Shown: positions 1 to 12,387 of the stretch, one piece after another
How the letters are laid out: each line of letters begins with the position of its first letter
Position numbering within the stretch: position 1 is the stretch's first letter
DNA from: Piscicola geometra
Lineage: Eukaryota > Annelida > Clitellata > Hirudinida > Piscicolidae
NCBI GenBank assembly: GCA_943735955.1
Contig: OX030966.1
Coordinates: forward strand, 7,326,806 to 7,390,805
Direction: 5' to 3'
Length of the DNA stretch: 64,000 nt
Position numbers and translations under genes: made by a program
The notes under the pieces: model-generated
What the model was told of the DNA's origin: nothing
Databases searched by the model: none
What the model saw: the letters and a program-made list of their open reading frames with translations, nothing else

Positions 1-216
1 AAAACACGTTTTTTTCTTTTATATGCAAATTCATTTGAACAGAAATGAGCTCCACAAAAGGTTTAAAGATGTTATCCACTGCTTCTTAAGAGCACCACCT
101 TCACCATCAAAAGCACCATGCATCAACTTAATAATTAAGTCTTAATTAAAATCTCCACCAACACATAACATCCTTAGAGTTTAATTTCACTTTTAAAAGC
201 AGATGACAGTCATCAG

Positions 217-2077
217 ATGCTACCTGGCTTAGATGAAGTAGTGGGTGCTCTTGATGACGATGATGATGACGTCATAATCAACGCTGCAGCTTACCTGCAG
301 CACCTCACCTTCCACGACGACGACGCCAAGACGCAGGCGAGGTTAGACAGCCTCCAATAAGTCAATCTGTCTCATTAGTCAATTAGTCTCATTAGTCAAT
401 TAGTCTCATTAGTCAATTAGTCTCATTAGTCAATTAGTCTCATTAGTCAATTAATCTCATTAGTCAATTAGTCTCATTAGTCAATTAGTCTCATTAGTTA
501 ATTAGTCCCATTAGTCAATTAGTCTCATTAGTCAATTAGTCTCATTAGTCAACTAGTCTCGTTAGTTAATTAGTCTCATTTGTCAATTAGTCTCATTAGT
601 CAATTAGTCTCATTTGTCAATTAGTCTCATTAGTCAATTAGTCTCATTAGTCAATTAGTCTCATTAGTCAATTAGTCTCATTAGTCAATTAGTCTCATTA
701 GTCAATTAGTCTCATTTGTCAATTAGTCTCATTAGTCAATTAGTCTCATTTGTCAGTTAGTCTCATTAGTCAATTAGTCTCATTGGTCAATTAGTCTCAT
801 TAGTTAATTAGTCTCATTAGTCAATTAGTCTCATTAGTTAATTAGTCTCATTTGTCAATTAGTCTCATTAGTCAATTAGTCTCATTAGTCAATTAGTCTC
901 ATTAGTTAATTAGCCTCATTAGTCAATTAGTCTCATTAGTTAATTAGTCTCATTAGTTAATTAGTCTCATTAGTCAATTAATTTCATTAGTCAATTAGTC
1001 TCATTAGTCAATTAATTTCATTAGTCAATTAGTCTCATTAGTCAATTAGTCTCATTAGTCAATTAGTCTCATTAGTCAATTAGTCTCATTAGTCAATTAG
1101 TCTCATTAGTCAATTAGTCTCATTAGTCAATTAGTCTCATTAGTCAATTAGTCTCATTAGTTAATTAGTCTCATTTGTCTTTTTGCTAATAAGCTTCCAA
1201 TGTCATCTACCCACGCACCACTTTATCTTCACCAACCATCACTATCCTTCCCATCCATCCATTCCATTTATCCTCCACCACCCCATAACCTTCCCACAGG
1301 AACCTCAAGGCAATTCCCACCCTCCTCTCCCTCACCAAACACTCCAACACACAAGTCGTCATCAATGCTCTAGCAACCCTCCGAAATATCGTCTGTGGTC
1401 AAACTAATGACCAAAACAAGGTTTGTTTTTAAAAACTATATCTTAACTGTTCCACTTACTAATTATTTTTGCTTATAAATCTTAGATTTTCGGAGTAGCC
1501 AGATAAATAAATATTTGAATAATAATTTAATCAAACACAATTTAAAGAATTTAAGTTGAGTTATCTTACTCAGATTGAGTTGGTGAGGGAGGGGGGGTTG
1601 GAGGTGTTGGTGTCTCTGCTGAGGTGCACGAACAAGCCTTGCCTCATCCACCTCGCTTCCGGTGTGCTGTGGAACCTGTCCACTTGTGCTGTGCGTGGAG
1701 GGGATGTGGTGGTGGAGGTTGTGGAGGGATGAAAGGGGTTGATGTGGGCGAGGGAGGGGGAATGTGGCTGGAGGGGGGAGGGGTGTGGATGGAGGGGGAG
1801 AGTGAAGGGTGGGGTAGTATGGATTTCAATTGAGCTTTTGCATGCGTTTATGTAATTTTTTTATCAACTCATCTCTTTCATCCATCCATCCACCCATCCT
1901 TCTTTCACAGGAACTAAAAGACAGCATGCACCAGCAGTGCTCCTCCACCCTTCTCACTCACCTCATTCATCCACTCATCTTCTGCATCTCTTCCATCCAT
2001 CAGCCCTTCTCCTCCCTCAAACTTGACTTCTCTTCTTTCAGGAATGCCACTGCCATCTTCAGGTTGGTCTATCTAAT

Positions 2078-2164
<87 letters not shown>

Positions 2165-2509
2165 TATAAATAATGATTGTAAAATCCTACATAATCAACA
2201 GAAACCTGAGTTCTAGCGACATAACAACATCATCCCCGTCGTCATCGTCCTCAACGAGGGTCACCATGGAGATGATGAGGTGCATCATCATCTTCATCAC
2301 GTGGTCATGCACTCACCAGCCAATCAGCGACCTGCCTTCGCTCTGCAACTGCCTCTATTGCCTCAGGAACGTCTGCTATTGGCTGAAGAGGATGGGGAGG
2401 GGGGGTGAGGAACGCAACAGAGATGGGGGTGGTGGAGGTGGTGGAAGGGGAAAGAATGGTAGTAATGATAACATTATTGACGATTATACCAATAGTACTA
2501 CTACTACTG

Positions 2510-2602
<93 letters not shown>

Positions 2603-5600
2603 ATAATAATAATAATAATAATAATATTGGCAGCAAAAGTGTAAAAGCAAATCTATCTCAAATAACATCATTAGCTATTCTTAGAAGACCTTCGTCATTG
2701 TCTCCAACACCATCATCATCTCCACCCTTGACATCACCATTGCCATCATCATCATCATCACTTTCTACAAATTCTCCTTCAGTAGTTTGCTACGGAAATG
2801 AAAACATCGGTATGTTTCCGAATATTCGATTCGTATGATAAGTAATACTAATAATTATAATATTAATAATAATAATAATAATATTTGATTATTTTCATTA
2901 TTGGAAGAATGCAGTCCAACCGTCGTTTGCTTCTCTGTCAAGAAGTCAAGCTTCAAAGTTCGCCAGTGAGCCAAAATATCAATCATCATCATCATCATCA
3001 TCATCATCGCCAAAATAATAATTATTATTACAATAATAATAATAAATATCATTTCCATATTTATTATTAGTATTGCTGTTCATAGTATTTACAACATTTG
3101 TTTGATTCAGGGACTGTCTGAGCAGGTCACAGACGTGGAAACAAACTGCTGTCAGCACTCTCAGCACTGTGCACTGTTCCAGCAATGCCAATGATTCCAA
3201 AGAGAATAATAATGATATAAATAATAAAAATGATATAAATAATAAAAATGATATAAATAATAAAAATGATATAAATAATAAAAATGATATAAATAATGAT
3301 AGTTTATCTTCTTTGTTACTGACGCCTGAAAATGTAAGACTGTTGCTGGAGCTGCTGAAGCAATTGTCAGTCTGTCTGAGTAACAACTGCAATAACAATG
3401 CAAATAATCAAAATCATAATCAAAACAACAATCATAATCAAAACAACAATTATAATCAAAACAAAAATTATTATCAAAACAACAATTATAATCAAAACAA
3501 CAATTATAATCAAAACAACAATTATAGTCAAAACAACAATTATAATGCTGAAACAACGAGTCAGCATTCCCTTAGCAACAACAACAACAACGACAACAAC
3601 GACGACAACAGCAGCAAGGAGAAGAGTGTGACTGAAGCAGCAGAGACCCTCCTTGACTGCCTCCTCCTCCTCCTCTGCCACTCCCACGTCAGTTGCTCCT
3701 CCTGCTGCTGCTGCTGTTGAGGAAACTGATTCGCTGTCTAGACTCTAGTACAAAGATCATTTTCATTATTTTTATTATCATTATTATAACAAAAGTAATA
3801 ACATTATTATTTTACTCGTCAGTCGTCAGTCCAGATCCGAAAATCATTATCATCATCGCCTCATTTTCATTGGCTGATCTCTTTTCTGACGTCCAATCAC
3901 GAAGGACTCGCTCACTCATCAGCCAATCTCCTCGCTCGTCTATCTTCTGACCTTCTTTTCAGAGACCTCATTGGTTGTAGCTTTTATTAAATATTAAACT
4001 TAATTAATTTATTTTTTCATATTTATTTATAAACAGAACTATTTGTTGAATAGGTAATTCGCACATTTAATTAACTGAAGAGCACCAATTCCAGGTGGAT
4101 GCGTGACCAAGCATCTTCTCTCCAATCAACCACTACCACCATCTATACCCTCACCACCACCACCCCCACCACCATCATCATTACCACCTCCATCATCATC
4201 ATTACCACCTCTACTATCATCATCACCATCTCACCTGGACGAGGTCTTCTCACCTGGATTGCTGCCATGCCTGCAACAAGTCGTTGCCAAGTGCTTCGAT
4301 AAGAATGTCCCTTTGATCAGGTGATGATGATGATGATGGGGATGATGATGGTGGTGATGATGCCAGTGATGATGGTTGTGAGGATGATGATGATGGTGAT
4401 GATGATGATGATGCTTAACAGAGGCATGCTGGAGAGAGGGGAGGTGGCTGCTCTGGTGGACGTCATCAACTCTAAAATGACGTCATCCAAGTGTAAACAA
4501 CTCGCCTGCATGGTGGTGATGATGATGAGGAGGATGAAGTTCTTGAATTTAATGATAATGATGTTTATTTGTGGTTTAGTTTGTCGCCACTCACCACACC
4601 ACACCATGCAACCACCACACCATGCAACCACCACACCATGCGACCACCACATCACGCGACCACCACACCACGCGACCACCACACCATGCCACCACCACAC
4701 TACGTGACCACCACACCATGCGACCACCACACCACGCGACTACCACACCACGCACCCACCACACCACGCGACCACCACTGCACAGGTTTTGAAGGCTCTA
4801 TGCAGCAAGAACAGCATCAGCAAGCAACTCAAGAAGCAAGGAGTGAGCAGGGAGACTCTGAACTGGCTGCCAAGGTCTTCTGATACTTTCCAATTAATTT
4901 CAGTTCATTACCAATAATATCATTGACGCTGCTTTCATAGTTTGTTGCTTCCATCGTCATCAATGCTATTCTTCGTGGCAGTGGCAACGGTGCTCCCGCC
5001 AAGAAGGTTCGATTCAACCAATCAGAGCAGCCCACCTATGAAGATCATCATCATCACCATCACTCCACTCACGAAGATCATCATCATCACCATCAGCCAA
5101 TCTTTGCGTCTTCTCTTAAGAGAAACTGTTTCATCGAGCCCTCAATGTCATCATCATCAGCACCCCCACTATCATCCACATCATCATCATTACTGCTACC
5201 ACATACATCATTATCAACGCCTCCACTATCATCATCAACATTACCGCCATCATCATCATTACAGCCATCATCGTCAGCCATACTAACTTCATCTTCACTA
5301 CAACGAAAATCATTATCAGCAGCCCTAGCACCTCAATCATTATCATCACTCCTACCAGAATCATCATCACCACCATCCTCTTCCTCATCATCATCATCAT
5401 CATCATCGGCATCGATGTTCCTCACTGCAAGCTTGAAGACGCTGACCCCATCTGACCTTCATGACGTCAGAAAGTTGAACAGCCTCAAGCTGCATCATCA
5501 TCAGCAGCATTGCACTGATAATAATAATAATAATAATCATAATAATAATAACTATAATAATAATAGTGAAGACAGCTCCCACCCTCCCTTCCTCCTCCAC

Positions 5601-5624
5601 CTCCCTTCTAGTTCTTGGGTGTAG
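217..5624 (+). CDS. delta-catenin / p120-catenin family protein, 3' part (5' end outside window)
   Basis: Armadillo-repeat protein that in animals binds the juxtamembrane tail of classical cadherins at cell junctions. Supported exons (phases match): 217-341, 1300-1420, 1574-1690, 1911-2062, 2202-about 2404, about 3112-3685, 4095-4320, 4422-4512, 4786-4874, 4982-5624. Recognisable family landmarks are NAAAYLQHLTF in the first exon, VLWNLSTCA in the third, RNATAIFRN across the fourth/fifth junction (family: LRNATGCLRN), CLYCLRN, PENVRLLLELLKQ, and the last armadillo helix VLKALCSKNSISKQLKKQG. The last exon encodes AKKVRF, His and Ser runs, and ends in SSWV, matching the DSWV PDZ-binding tail of delta-catenin/ARVCF/p0071. 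The exon at 3112-3685 has an Asn-rich insertion inside the armadillo domain. Boundaries between 2405 and 4094 are uncertain; an extra exon near 2900-2985 is possible. Confidence 0.85.
363..1178. repeat. 17-bp minisatellite in a delta-catenin intron
   Basis: Tandem copies of TCATTAGTCAATTAGTC, about 48 units, with scattered single-base variants (TTAATTAG, TTTGTCAA, AATTTC). The array fills most of the intron between the exons ending at 341 and starting at 1300. Confidence 0.95.
2077..2162. repeat. (ACT)n followed by (AAT)n
   Basis: Trinucleotide run in the delta-catenin intron after the exon ending at 2062; ACT units change into AAT units near 2126. The same ACT-to-AAT order recurs at 2497-2624. 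Confidence 0.95.
2497..2624. repeat. (ACT)n followed by (AAT)n, second copy
   Basis: About 100 bp of ACT units ending in AAT units, in the next delta-catenin intron. It yields poly-Thr/poly-Asn or poly-Leu/poly-Ile open frames that are not treated as coding. Confidence 0.95.
3205..3545 (+). repeat. Two coding 18-bp arrays encoding Asn-rich insertion
   Basis: First array (3205-3300) repeats six residues NDINNK; second (3399-3545) repeats six residues such as QNNNYN. Both keep the armadillo frame open: PENVRLLLELLKQ lies between them and TEAAETLLDCL follows. Because the unit is 18 bp, copy-number change does not shift the frame. Confidence 0.85.
4597..4782. repeat. 16-17 bp ACCACACCATGCGACC-type minisatellite
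   Basis: Imperfect array in the delta-catenin intron between the exons ending at 4512 and starting at 4786; it runs almost to the splice acceptor at 4785. Confidence 0.9.
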
Positions 5625-6008
5625 TCACTCAATTCGAGTCGTCATCATCATCATCATCATCAATATGAGTCGTCTTTCATTTCGATTGTTTGTTTGTTTG
5701 TTTGTTTGTTCGTTTGTTTGTTTCATATTCGTTTTTTAAAATTTGTTTTCCTGAATTTGATCTCAAGCGCTTTTGCTATGTAGGAAAATTTTTTGTTTGT
5801 TTTGAAAGTCAATTGTTCTTCAACTATAGTAATTATATATATATATGGAAATAATTAGTATCTGAATTATTAATTAATTTTAAAACAGCATTAAATTTAT
5901 TTTTCTATTCTAAAAAACTCTAAAATCACTGATTTGGTGCCAAAGTGTTCCTTCCTTGCAGTCTTTGCCCCTTTCACAACTGCATTACCCCTCTGTGTCC
6001 ACCCATGT
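5625..6008. other. 3' flank of delta-catenin, no gene seen
   Basis: AT-rich sequence with (CAT)n at about 5642-5665 and (GTTT)n at about 5686-5722. No coding signal recognised. Confidence 0.6.
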
Positions 6009-7968
6009 CTCCCAACTGCATCCTTGTCTCCCAACTGCATCCTTGTCTCCCAACTGCATCCTTGTCTCCCAACTGCATCCTTGTCTCCCAACTGCATCCT
6101 TGTCTCCCAACTGCATCCTTGTCTCCCAACTGCATCCTTGTCTCCCAACTGCATCCTTGTCTCCCAACTGCATCCTTGTCTCCCAACTGCATCCTTGTCT
6201 CCCAACTGCATCCTTGTCTCCCAACTGCATCCTTGTCTCCCAACTGCATCCTTGTCTCCCAACTGCATCCTTGTCTCCCAACTGCATCCTTGTCTCCCAA
6301 CTGCATCCTTGTCTCCCAACTGCATCCTTGTCTCCCAACTGCATCCTTGTCTCCCAACTGCATCCTTGTCTCCCAACTGCATCCTTGTCTCCCAACTGCA
6401 TCCTTGTCTCCCAACTGCATCCTTGTCTCCCAACTGCATCCTTGTCTCCCAACTGCATCCTTGTCTCCCAACTGCATCCTTGTCTCCCAACTGCATCCTT
6501 GTCTCCCAACTGCATCCTTGTCTCCCAACTGCATCCTTGTCTCCCAACTGCATCCTTGTCTCCCAACTGCATCCTTGTCTCCCAACTGCATCCTTGTCTC
6601 CCAACGGCATCCTTGTCTCCCAACTGCATCCTTGTCTCCCAACTGCATCCTTGTCTCCCAACTGCATCCTTGTCTCCCAACTGCATCCTTGTCTCCCAAC
6701 GGCATCCTTGTCTCCCAACTGCATCCTTGTCTCCCAACGGCATCCTTGTCTCCCAACTGCATCCTTGTCTCCCAACTGCATCCTTGTCTCCCAACTGCAT
6801 CCTTGTCTCCCAACTGCATCCTTGTCTCCCAACTGCATCCTTGTCTCCCAACTGCATCCTTGTCTCCCAACTGCATCCTTGTCTCCCAACTGCATCCTTG
6901 TCTCCCAACTGCATCCTTGTCTCCCAACTGCATCCTTGTCTCCCAACTGCATCCTTGTCTCCCAACTGCATCCTTGTCTCCCAACTGCATCCTTGTCTCC
7001 CAACTGCATCCTTGTCTCCCAACTGCATCCTTGTCTCCCAACTGCATCCTTGTCTCCCAACTGCATCCTTGTCTCCCAACTGCATCCTTGTCTCCCAACG
7101 GCATCCTTGTCTCCCAACTGCATCCTTGTCTCCCAACTGCATCCTTGTCTCCCAACTGCATCCTTGTCTCCCAACTGCATCCTTGTCTCCCAACGGCATC
7201 CTTGTCTCCCAACTGCATCCTTGTCTCCCAACGGCATCCTTGTCTCCCAACTGCATCCTTGTCTCCCAACTGCATCCTTGTCTCCCAACTGCATCCTTGT
7301 CTCCCAACTGCATCCTTGTCTCCCAACTGCATCCTTGTCTCCCAACTGCATCCTTGTCTCCCAACTGCATCCTTGTCTCCCAACTGCATCCTTGTCTCCC
7401 AACTGCATCCTTGTCTCCCAACTGCATCCTTGTCTCCCAACGGCATCCTTGTCTCCCAACTGCATCCTTGTCTCCCAACTGCATCCTTGTCTCCCAACTG
7501 CATCCTTGTCTCCCAACTGCATCCTTGTCTCCCAACTGCATCCTTGTCTCCCAACTGCATCCTTGTCTCCCAACGGCATCCTTGTCTCCCAACTGCATCC
7601 TTGTCTCCCAACTGCATCCTTGTCTCCCAACGGCATCCTTGTCTCCCAACTGCATCCTTGTCTCCCAACTGCATCCTTGTCTCCCAACTGCATCCTTGTC
7701 TCCCAACTGCATCCTTGTCTCCCAACGGCATCCTTGTCTCCCAACTGCATCCTTGTCTCCCAACTGCATCCTTGTCTCCCAACGGCATCCTTGTCTCCTA
7801 ACTGCATCCTTGTCTCCCAACTGCATCCTTGTCTCCCAACTGCATCCTTGTCTCCCAACTGCATCCTTGTCTCCCAACTGCATCCTTGTCTCCCAACTGC
7901 ATCCTTGTCTCCCAACTGCATCCTTGTCTCCCAACTGCATCCTTGTCTCCCAACGGCATCCTTGTCTC
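6009..7968. repeat. 19-bp minisatellite, about 103 copies
   Basis: Nearly perfect CTCCCAACTGCATCCTTGT units over 1.96 kb. Most variation is one position: CTGC versus CGGC. Since 19 is not divisible by 3 and the unit contains no stop in any frame, several frames on both strands stay open for over 600 codons. These are artefacts of the array. Confidence 0.98.
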
Positions 7969-9063
7969 TTCATCTTGCATGCATTCACTGCTCAGTATTC
8001 AATTCCCAGGAACCGCAAATCAGTTCATACAGGTGTTAAGGACACCAACATATGTTTATAACAACAACAACAACATATGGTATCACATGATTATCACGGT
8101 GGCCATCCCACACTGACCTCTTGCACCCCTCAACGACGTGCATTCTTAGAATGCCGAAACGCAATGCAGGCCTCGTAATTGTTTTAATAATGTCAATAAC
8201 AAAATTATTTATCCATGAACAATGAATGTATAACAAATATCAATATAAACAATAAATAATAAGCAAGCATCCATGCTACATTCCATCTGGAGCAGTAGCT
8301 AAAGTTTTGTTCAACTTTGGTTCTACATAAATACCTACATACATGTATACATGCATACACACATACATACATACATGTATAAATGCATACATACATACAT
8401 ACATACATACATACACATACATACATACATACATACATACATACATACATACATACATACATACATACATGTATACATACATACATACATGCATACATAC
8501 ATACATGCATACATACATACATACATACATACATACATACATGCATACATACATGCATACATACATGCATACATACATACATACATACATGCATACATAC
8601 ATACATGCATACATACATACATATATACATACATACATACATGCATACATACATGCATACATACATACATACATACATGCATACATACATGCATACATAC
8701 ATGCATACATACATACATGCAACTTCCGGATGAATCACCTGCAAAGCAATTCCAGAGAATCTGAACTGAAGCTCAACTGAAAATCTTTTTGTTGCGGAAC
8801 TGTTGAGTTTTCTTGCCTTTCGGATCAGCACATTGGAGGATGGAGGAAGGTGGGTGAAGTACTTCAGAGTATCCTTTTTTGACTGGGTTGTTTGGGTATT
8901 TATTGTTTGGGTAAGGGATGGGTGAGGCGTGGTGTCTGTGTGGGTAGGAGTGGGGGGGTTTATTGGTAAATAGAACACAATGTCTAAATATTTCGTGCCT
9001 GGGATTTTACTAATCATCCTTATAATGATATATCCTCATCATCGTTATAATCCTCACTATTAA
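7969..9063. other. Intergenic, with (CATA)n microsatellite at 8336-8722
   Basis: No gene recognised. The centre is a 390-bp (CATA)n tract interrupted by CATG units, flanked by unique AT-rich sequence. It is upstream of the gene starting at 9064. Confidence 0.85.
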
Positions 9064-12000
9064 ATGGGTTTAATTGTATCCGCAACAGCTACCTCACAAT
9101 CCACATCTACTACTGCCACAGAGGCGACAGTCACAGAAGTCGAAGAGGTAGACTTGAACTCTCTGCAGCAGGGCTTGGCGAAGGCGATGGTGCTGCAGTG
9201 GAAGAGCGCCCACCCCGATGACTCCTTAGACCAACTCATCGAGGAGGCCACCAAAAAGAGCGGTGCCTACGAAGAGAGTTTGGCAGAGCATGGCATTGAC
9301 AAGACCCTCTTCGAGCAGTGGCGCTTCGTGAAGATGAAGAGCAAGGTGAGGAGTGATGTGAGGCCTGCTGCGAAGAAGACGCTGAACATCGTGATGCCTG
9401 ACCGCAGCAGCAGACCGACCAGGGAGTCAGTCGCCGCCAAGGAGGGCTTGCAGATCGAGATGAGCAGGAAGGTGGTGGTTGGGCAGGAGAATGGAGAATG
9501 CTTGAGTCCCATCACGGAAGAGAGAGTGGGTGGGAGGGAAGGGAGTGGTGGCCTGGTCTTCAAGGCGAGTGGAGATGTTGAGAATGGAGAGAGTGAAAAA
9601 GTGTCTGGGAAGGAGTCAGTGCAAGAACAAGAGACAGAAAGACAGACGGAGATGAAGACAGAGAAGGAAGATAAGAAGGAGGAAGGAAGAGAAGAAGACA
9701 ACCAGGAGAAGGCGACAAGGACGCCAGTGCAGAAGACAGACATCGACATGGCGTCGTACCGAGCGAAGATCGCCCTCTTGAAGCAGAACCTGAGTGCCTT
9801 CAACAAGGAGAAGGAGAACCTGCCCAAGATCCACAAAACCGACTTCGAGATGGTCGATGTGCAGCTGTCACCCTACGAGCCACTGGCGCCGAAGCTGCTT
9901 CCCGAGAAGGCAGACGAAGTGCAAGAGGCATCTGCGAAGAAGTCAGAGGAAGTTTCAAGCCAAGATAAAAGTGAACAACTCAAAAACAATATGGCGATGC
10001 CTCCGAGAGAAGTGGACAAGAAACATGAAGAGCTTCCAAGTGCAAAAGTAGAAATTAAAAGTGATGTGCAGTTAAATAATAAAATTAATTCCGAGGTTGG
10101 AAGGACAAAGACAGCAGAGCTGCAGAGCAAAGGCAGTCTGAGTGACGCAAGCAAGAGAAACGAAGAGAAGAATGAGTCAGAAAACGAAGACATGAAGAAG
10201 CAGTTGGAAAAAGGTCACGCTAGAAAAATGATGGACAAGTTGCTGACAGAGACGCAAACGAAAGTGGTGGAGAAGAGGATCAAGTTGATTGTGGATGACA
10301 GTGCAGGAGGGCAGGATGAGGAGGAAGAAGAGGAAGGAGGAGGAGGAGGGAGGGAGGATGGAGTGATGGAGGCAGGCAGACAGGCAGTGAGGGAAGGAAC
10401 TGCGAAGGAGTTGGTGGACAAGTGGAAGGCAAACGAGATCATGAGGCCTTCAAATGACGCCAGAGTGAGAGTTGAGATCAGAGAGGAGGATGGCAAGGTG
10501 GCTGAGAGTGTGCCTGAAGTGAGAGAAGGAGTAGTGAGGGCGGATGAGAGTTTAGAGATGGTGACGGTGGAGAGGGGAACGACGAGGGGTCTGTTGGAGC
10601 AGTGGCAGAACAGGCCTCAAAGCAGTGGCGTCGCCAAGAAGCAGATCGTGATATCGGAAGATGACGGCAAAGTGGTTGAGAGTGAGCCAGTGCTGAGGGA
10701 CGGAGTGGTGCGGTGCAGTGACTTTGCCGATGAAGTGACTGTCGAACGAGGCAAGACGAAGAATCTCTTGGAGAACTGGCAGAACAGGAAGGAGAAGGAG
10801 ATGGTGAAGAAGAAGATCGAGATCAACGAGGATGACGGCAAGTGTGTCGAGAGTGAGCCGCTGCAGAAGCTGCCAGGAGTGGTCAGGGCGCTGGACAGGG
10901 TTGACTACGACGCCTCGATCCACAAGGGGAAGACGAGCGAGTTGCTGGAGCAGTGGCAGAGTGGCGGGAAGGAAGTGCAGGCGCAGACAGCAGTGACAGA
11001 CGTGAAAGGAGGGACGACTAAAAGCCTGTTGAGTCAGTGGAGTCAGAAGGGGAACGAGAGCTTCCAGTCGTGCAGGAAGGAAATAGTTCTGAACGAGGAT
11101 GATGGGTGTGTGGCCGAGAACATCCCGATGGAAAGGGGAGAAGAGGTGGTCAAGTCGGGGGTGGGCAGCGAGGAAACCAGAGGGGTGGCTGGGCAGGCGA
11201 GGAAAGCGAAAGAGCTTCTCTTGAGCGGGAGTCAGAGGCGAACGGAGCGGAAGGAGCCGGTGAAGTTGTGGGAGGACGATGCAGACGTGAGATCGGTGGT
11301 GGAAAACGAGCCCGAACAGCGGTCTGACGTGGCGAGGGAAGAAGATTCTGCAGTGGATGTGGTGGCGACTAAGGGGTTTGCCAAAGGAATGGTGGGCAGG
11401 TGGGGGCAGCGGAAGGATGGTGAGGGCAGGAAAGAAGTGAAGCTGGAGTATGCTGAGGGTCCTGCAGTCTTCGAGAACGAACCAGCTCCCTCCCTCACCT
11501 ACACCAGACACCACGTCAGTCTTATGTCTTTATTTACTCCCTCCTTCCATCCTTCCATCCTTCTCTCGTTCCTCCTTCCTCGCCTTTCCTAACTCTCCCC
11601 CCCTCAAGGCACCCTTCCAACTCAAGCAACCTCCTCACAGGCCAACAGCTCAGGAGTTTTCGAAAACCAGCCAGCAACCCGGGATGATGTGATTAGAGAG
11701 GTGATGATGATGATGATGATGAGGATGATGATGATGATTATTATGATGATGATTATGATGATGATGATTATGATGATGATGATTATGATGATGATTATTA
11801 TTATTATTATTATTATTATTATGATCCCAACCAGGATGACGTCATACCAGAAGTGATTCCAGCCAGTGTGGCAAGGAGCGCCAAGAAGTTGTGGTTCCAG
11901 AAGGAGAGGGAGGCTGCCAACCCCAGTCCTGTGGTGCGCAGACCGCAGGTGGGTGGGTGAATGGGTGGGTAAGTGGGTGGGTGGGTGGGTGGGTGGGTGG

Positions 12001-12279
12001 GTGGGTGGGTGGGTGGGTGGGTGAATGGGTGGGTGGGTGGTAGAGTAGTGGTAGCTGTAGAGGATACGTGGGTGATGAGGGGGTGTGATGAGGAGAGTGT
12101 CAGGGTGGGTGATAATGGAGGGGATGGAAGGGTGGGTGATAATGGAAGGGATGGAAGGGTGGGTGATAATGGAGGTAACTCAACAATTAAACACCAACGT
12201 CCTCCTTTCTTACTCGCAACCAACTCTTTCCAGATGAGGCTCTTCACACCGGAACGAGAACGAACACCTCCCACTTGAG
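9064..12279 (+). CDS. Unrecognised repeat-built acidic/basic protein, 889 aa
   Basis: Four exons with all junctions in phase 0: 9064-11514, 11641-11700, 11835-11948, 12235-12279 (stop TGA), giving 2670 nt. The protein is charged and largely coil-like. From about residue 385 it contains some seven repeats of 55-60 residues with two conserved parts: a GxxKxLLExWQ-type motif (for example GTTRGLLEQWQNR, GKTKNLLENWQNR, GKTSELLEQWQ, GTTKSLLSQW) and an EDDGKxVESEPxxRxGVVR-type motif. One early copy (QQGLAKAMVLQWK) lies near residue 37. The C-terminal exons continue the pattern (VFENQPATRDDVIRE, SVARSAKKLWFQK). The short phase-0 exons carrying the same motif make this a genuine gene. The layout recalls actin-binding repeat proteins of the Xin or EPLIN type, but I cannot assign a family. 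A poly(A) signal AATAAA lies at 12382. Confidence 0.8.
11696..11822. repeat. (GAT)n/(TTA)n in intron
   Basis: Trinucleotide run beginning at the donor of the 60-nt second exon and ending just before the acceptor of the third exon; it fills almost the whole intron. Confidence 0.9.
11949..12036. repeat. (GGGT)n at a splice donor
   Basis: GGGT tetranucleotide array that starts at the GT donor after the exon ending at 11948, so the donor is itself part of the repeat. Confidence 0.9.
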
Positions 12280-12381
12280 CATCCCCGCAGACGTGCAAGC
12301 CTACACACACACATACATGCAGAGATACACAGACGTACATATATTTTTTAAACGTTACATGTTTCTACTGAATTTTTTATA

Positions 12382-12387
12382 AATAAA
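12382..12387 (+). terminator. Poly(A) signal of the gene at 9064-12279
   Basis: AATAAA about 100 bp after the stop codon, in AT-rich sequence. Confidence 0.55.

Noticed and set aside
5897..8061. Long open frames of 600-700 codons on both strands
   Set aside because: They are readings of a 19-bp tandem array without stop codons; the peptide repeats only because the DNA does, and three frames give the same peptide.
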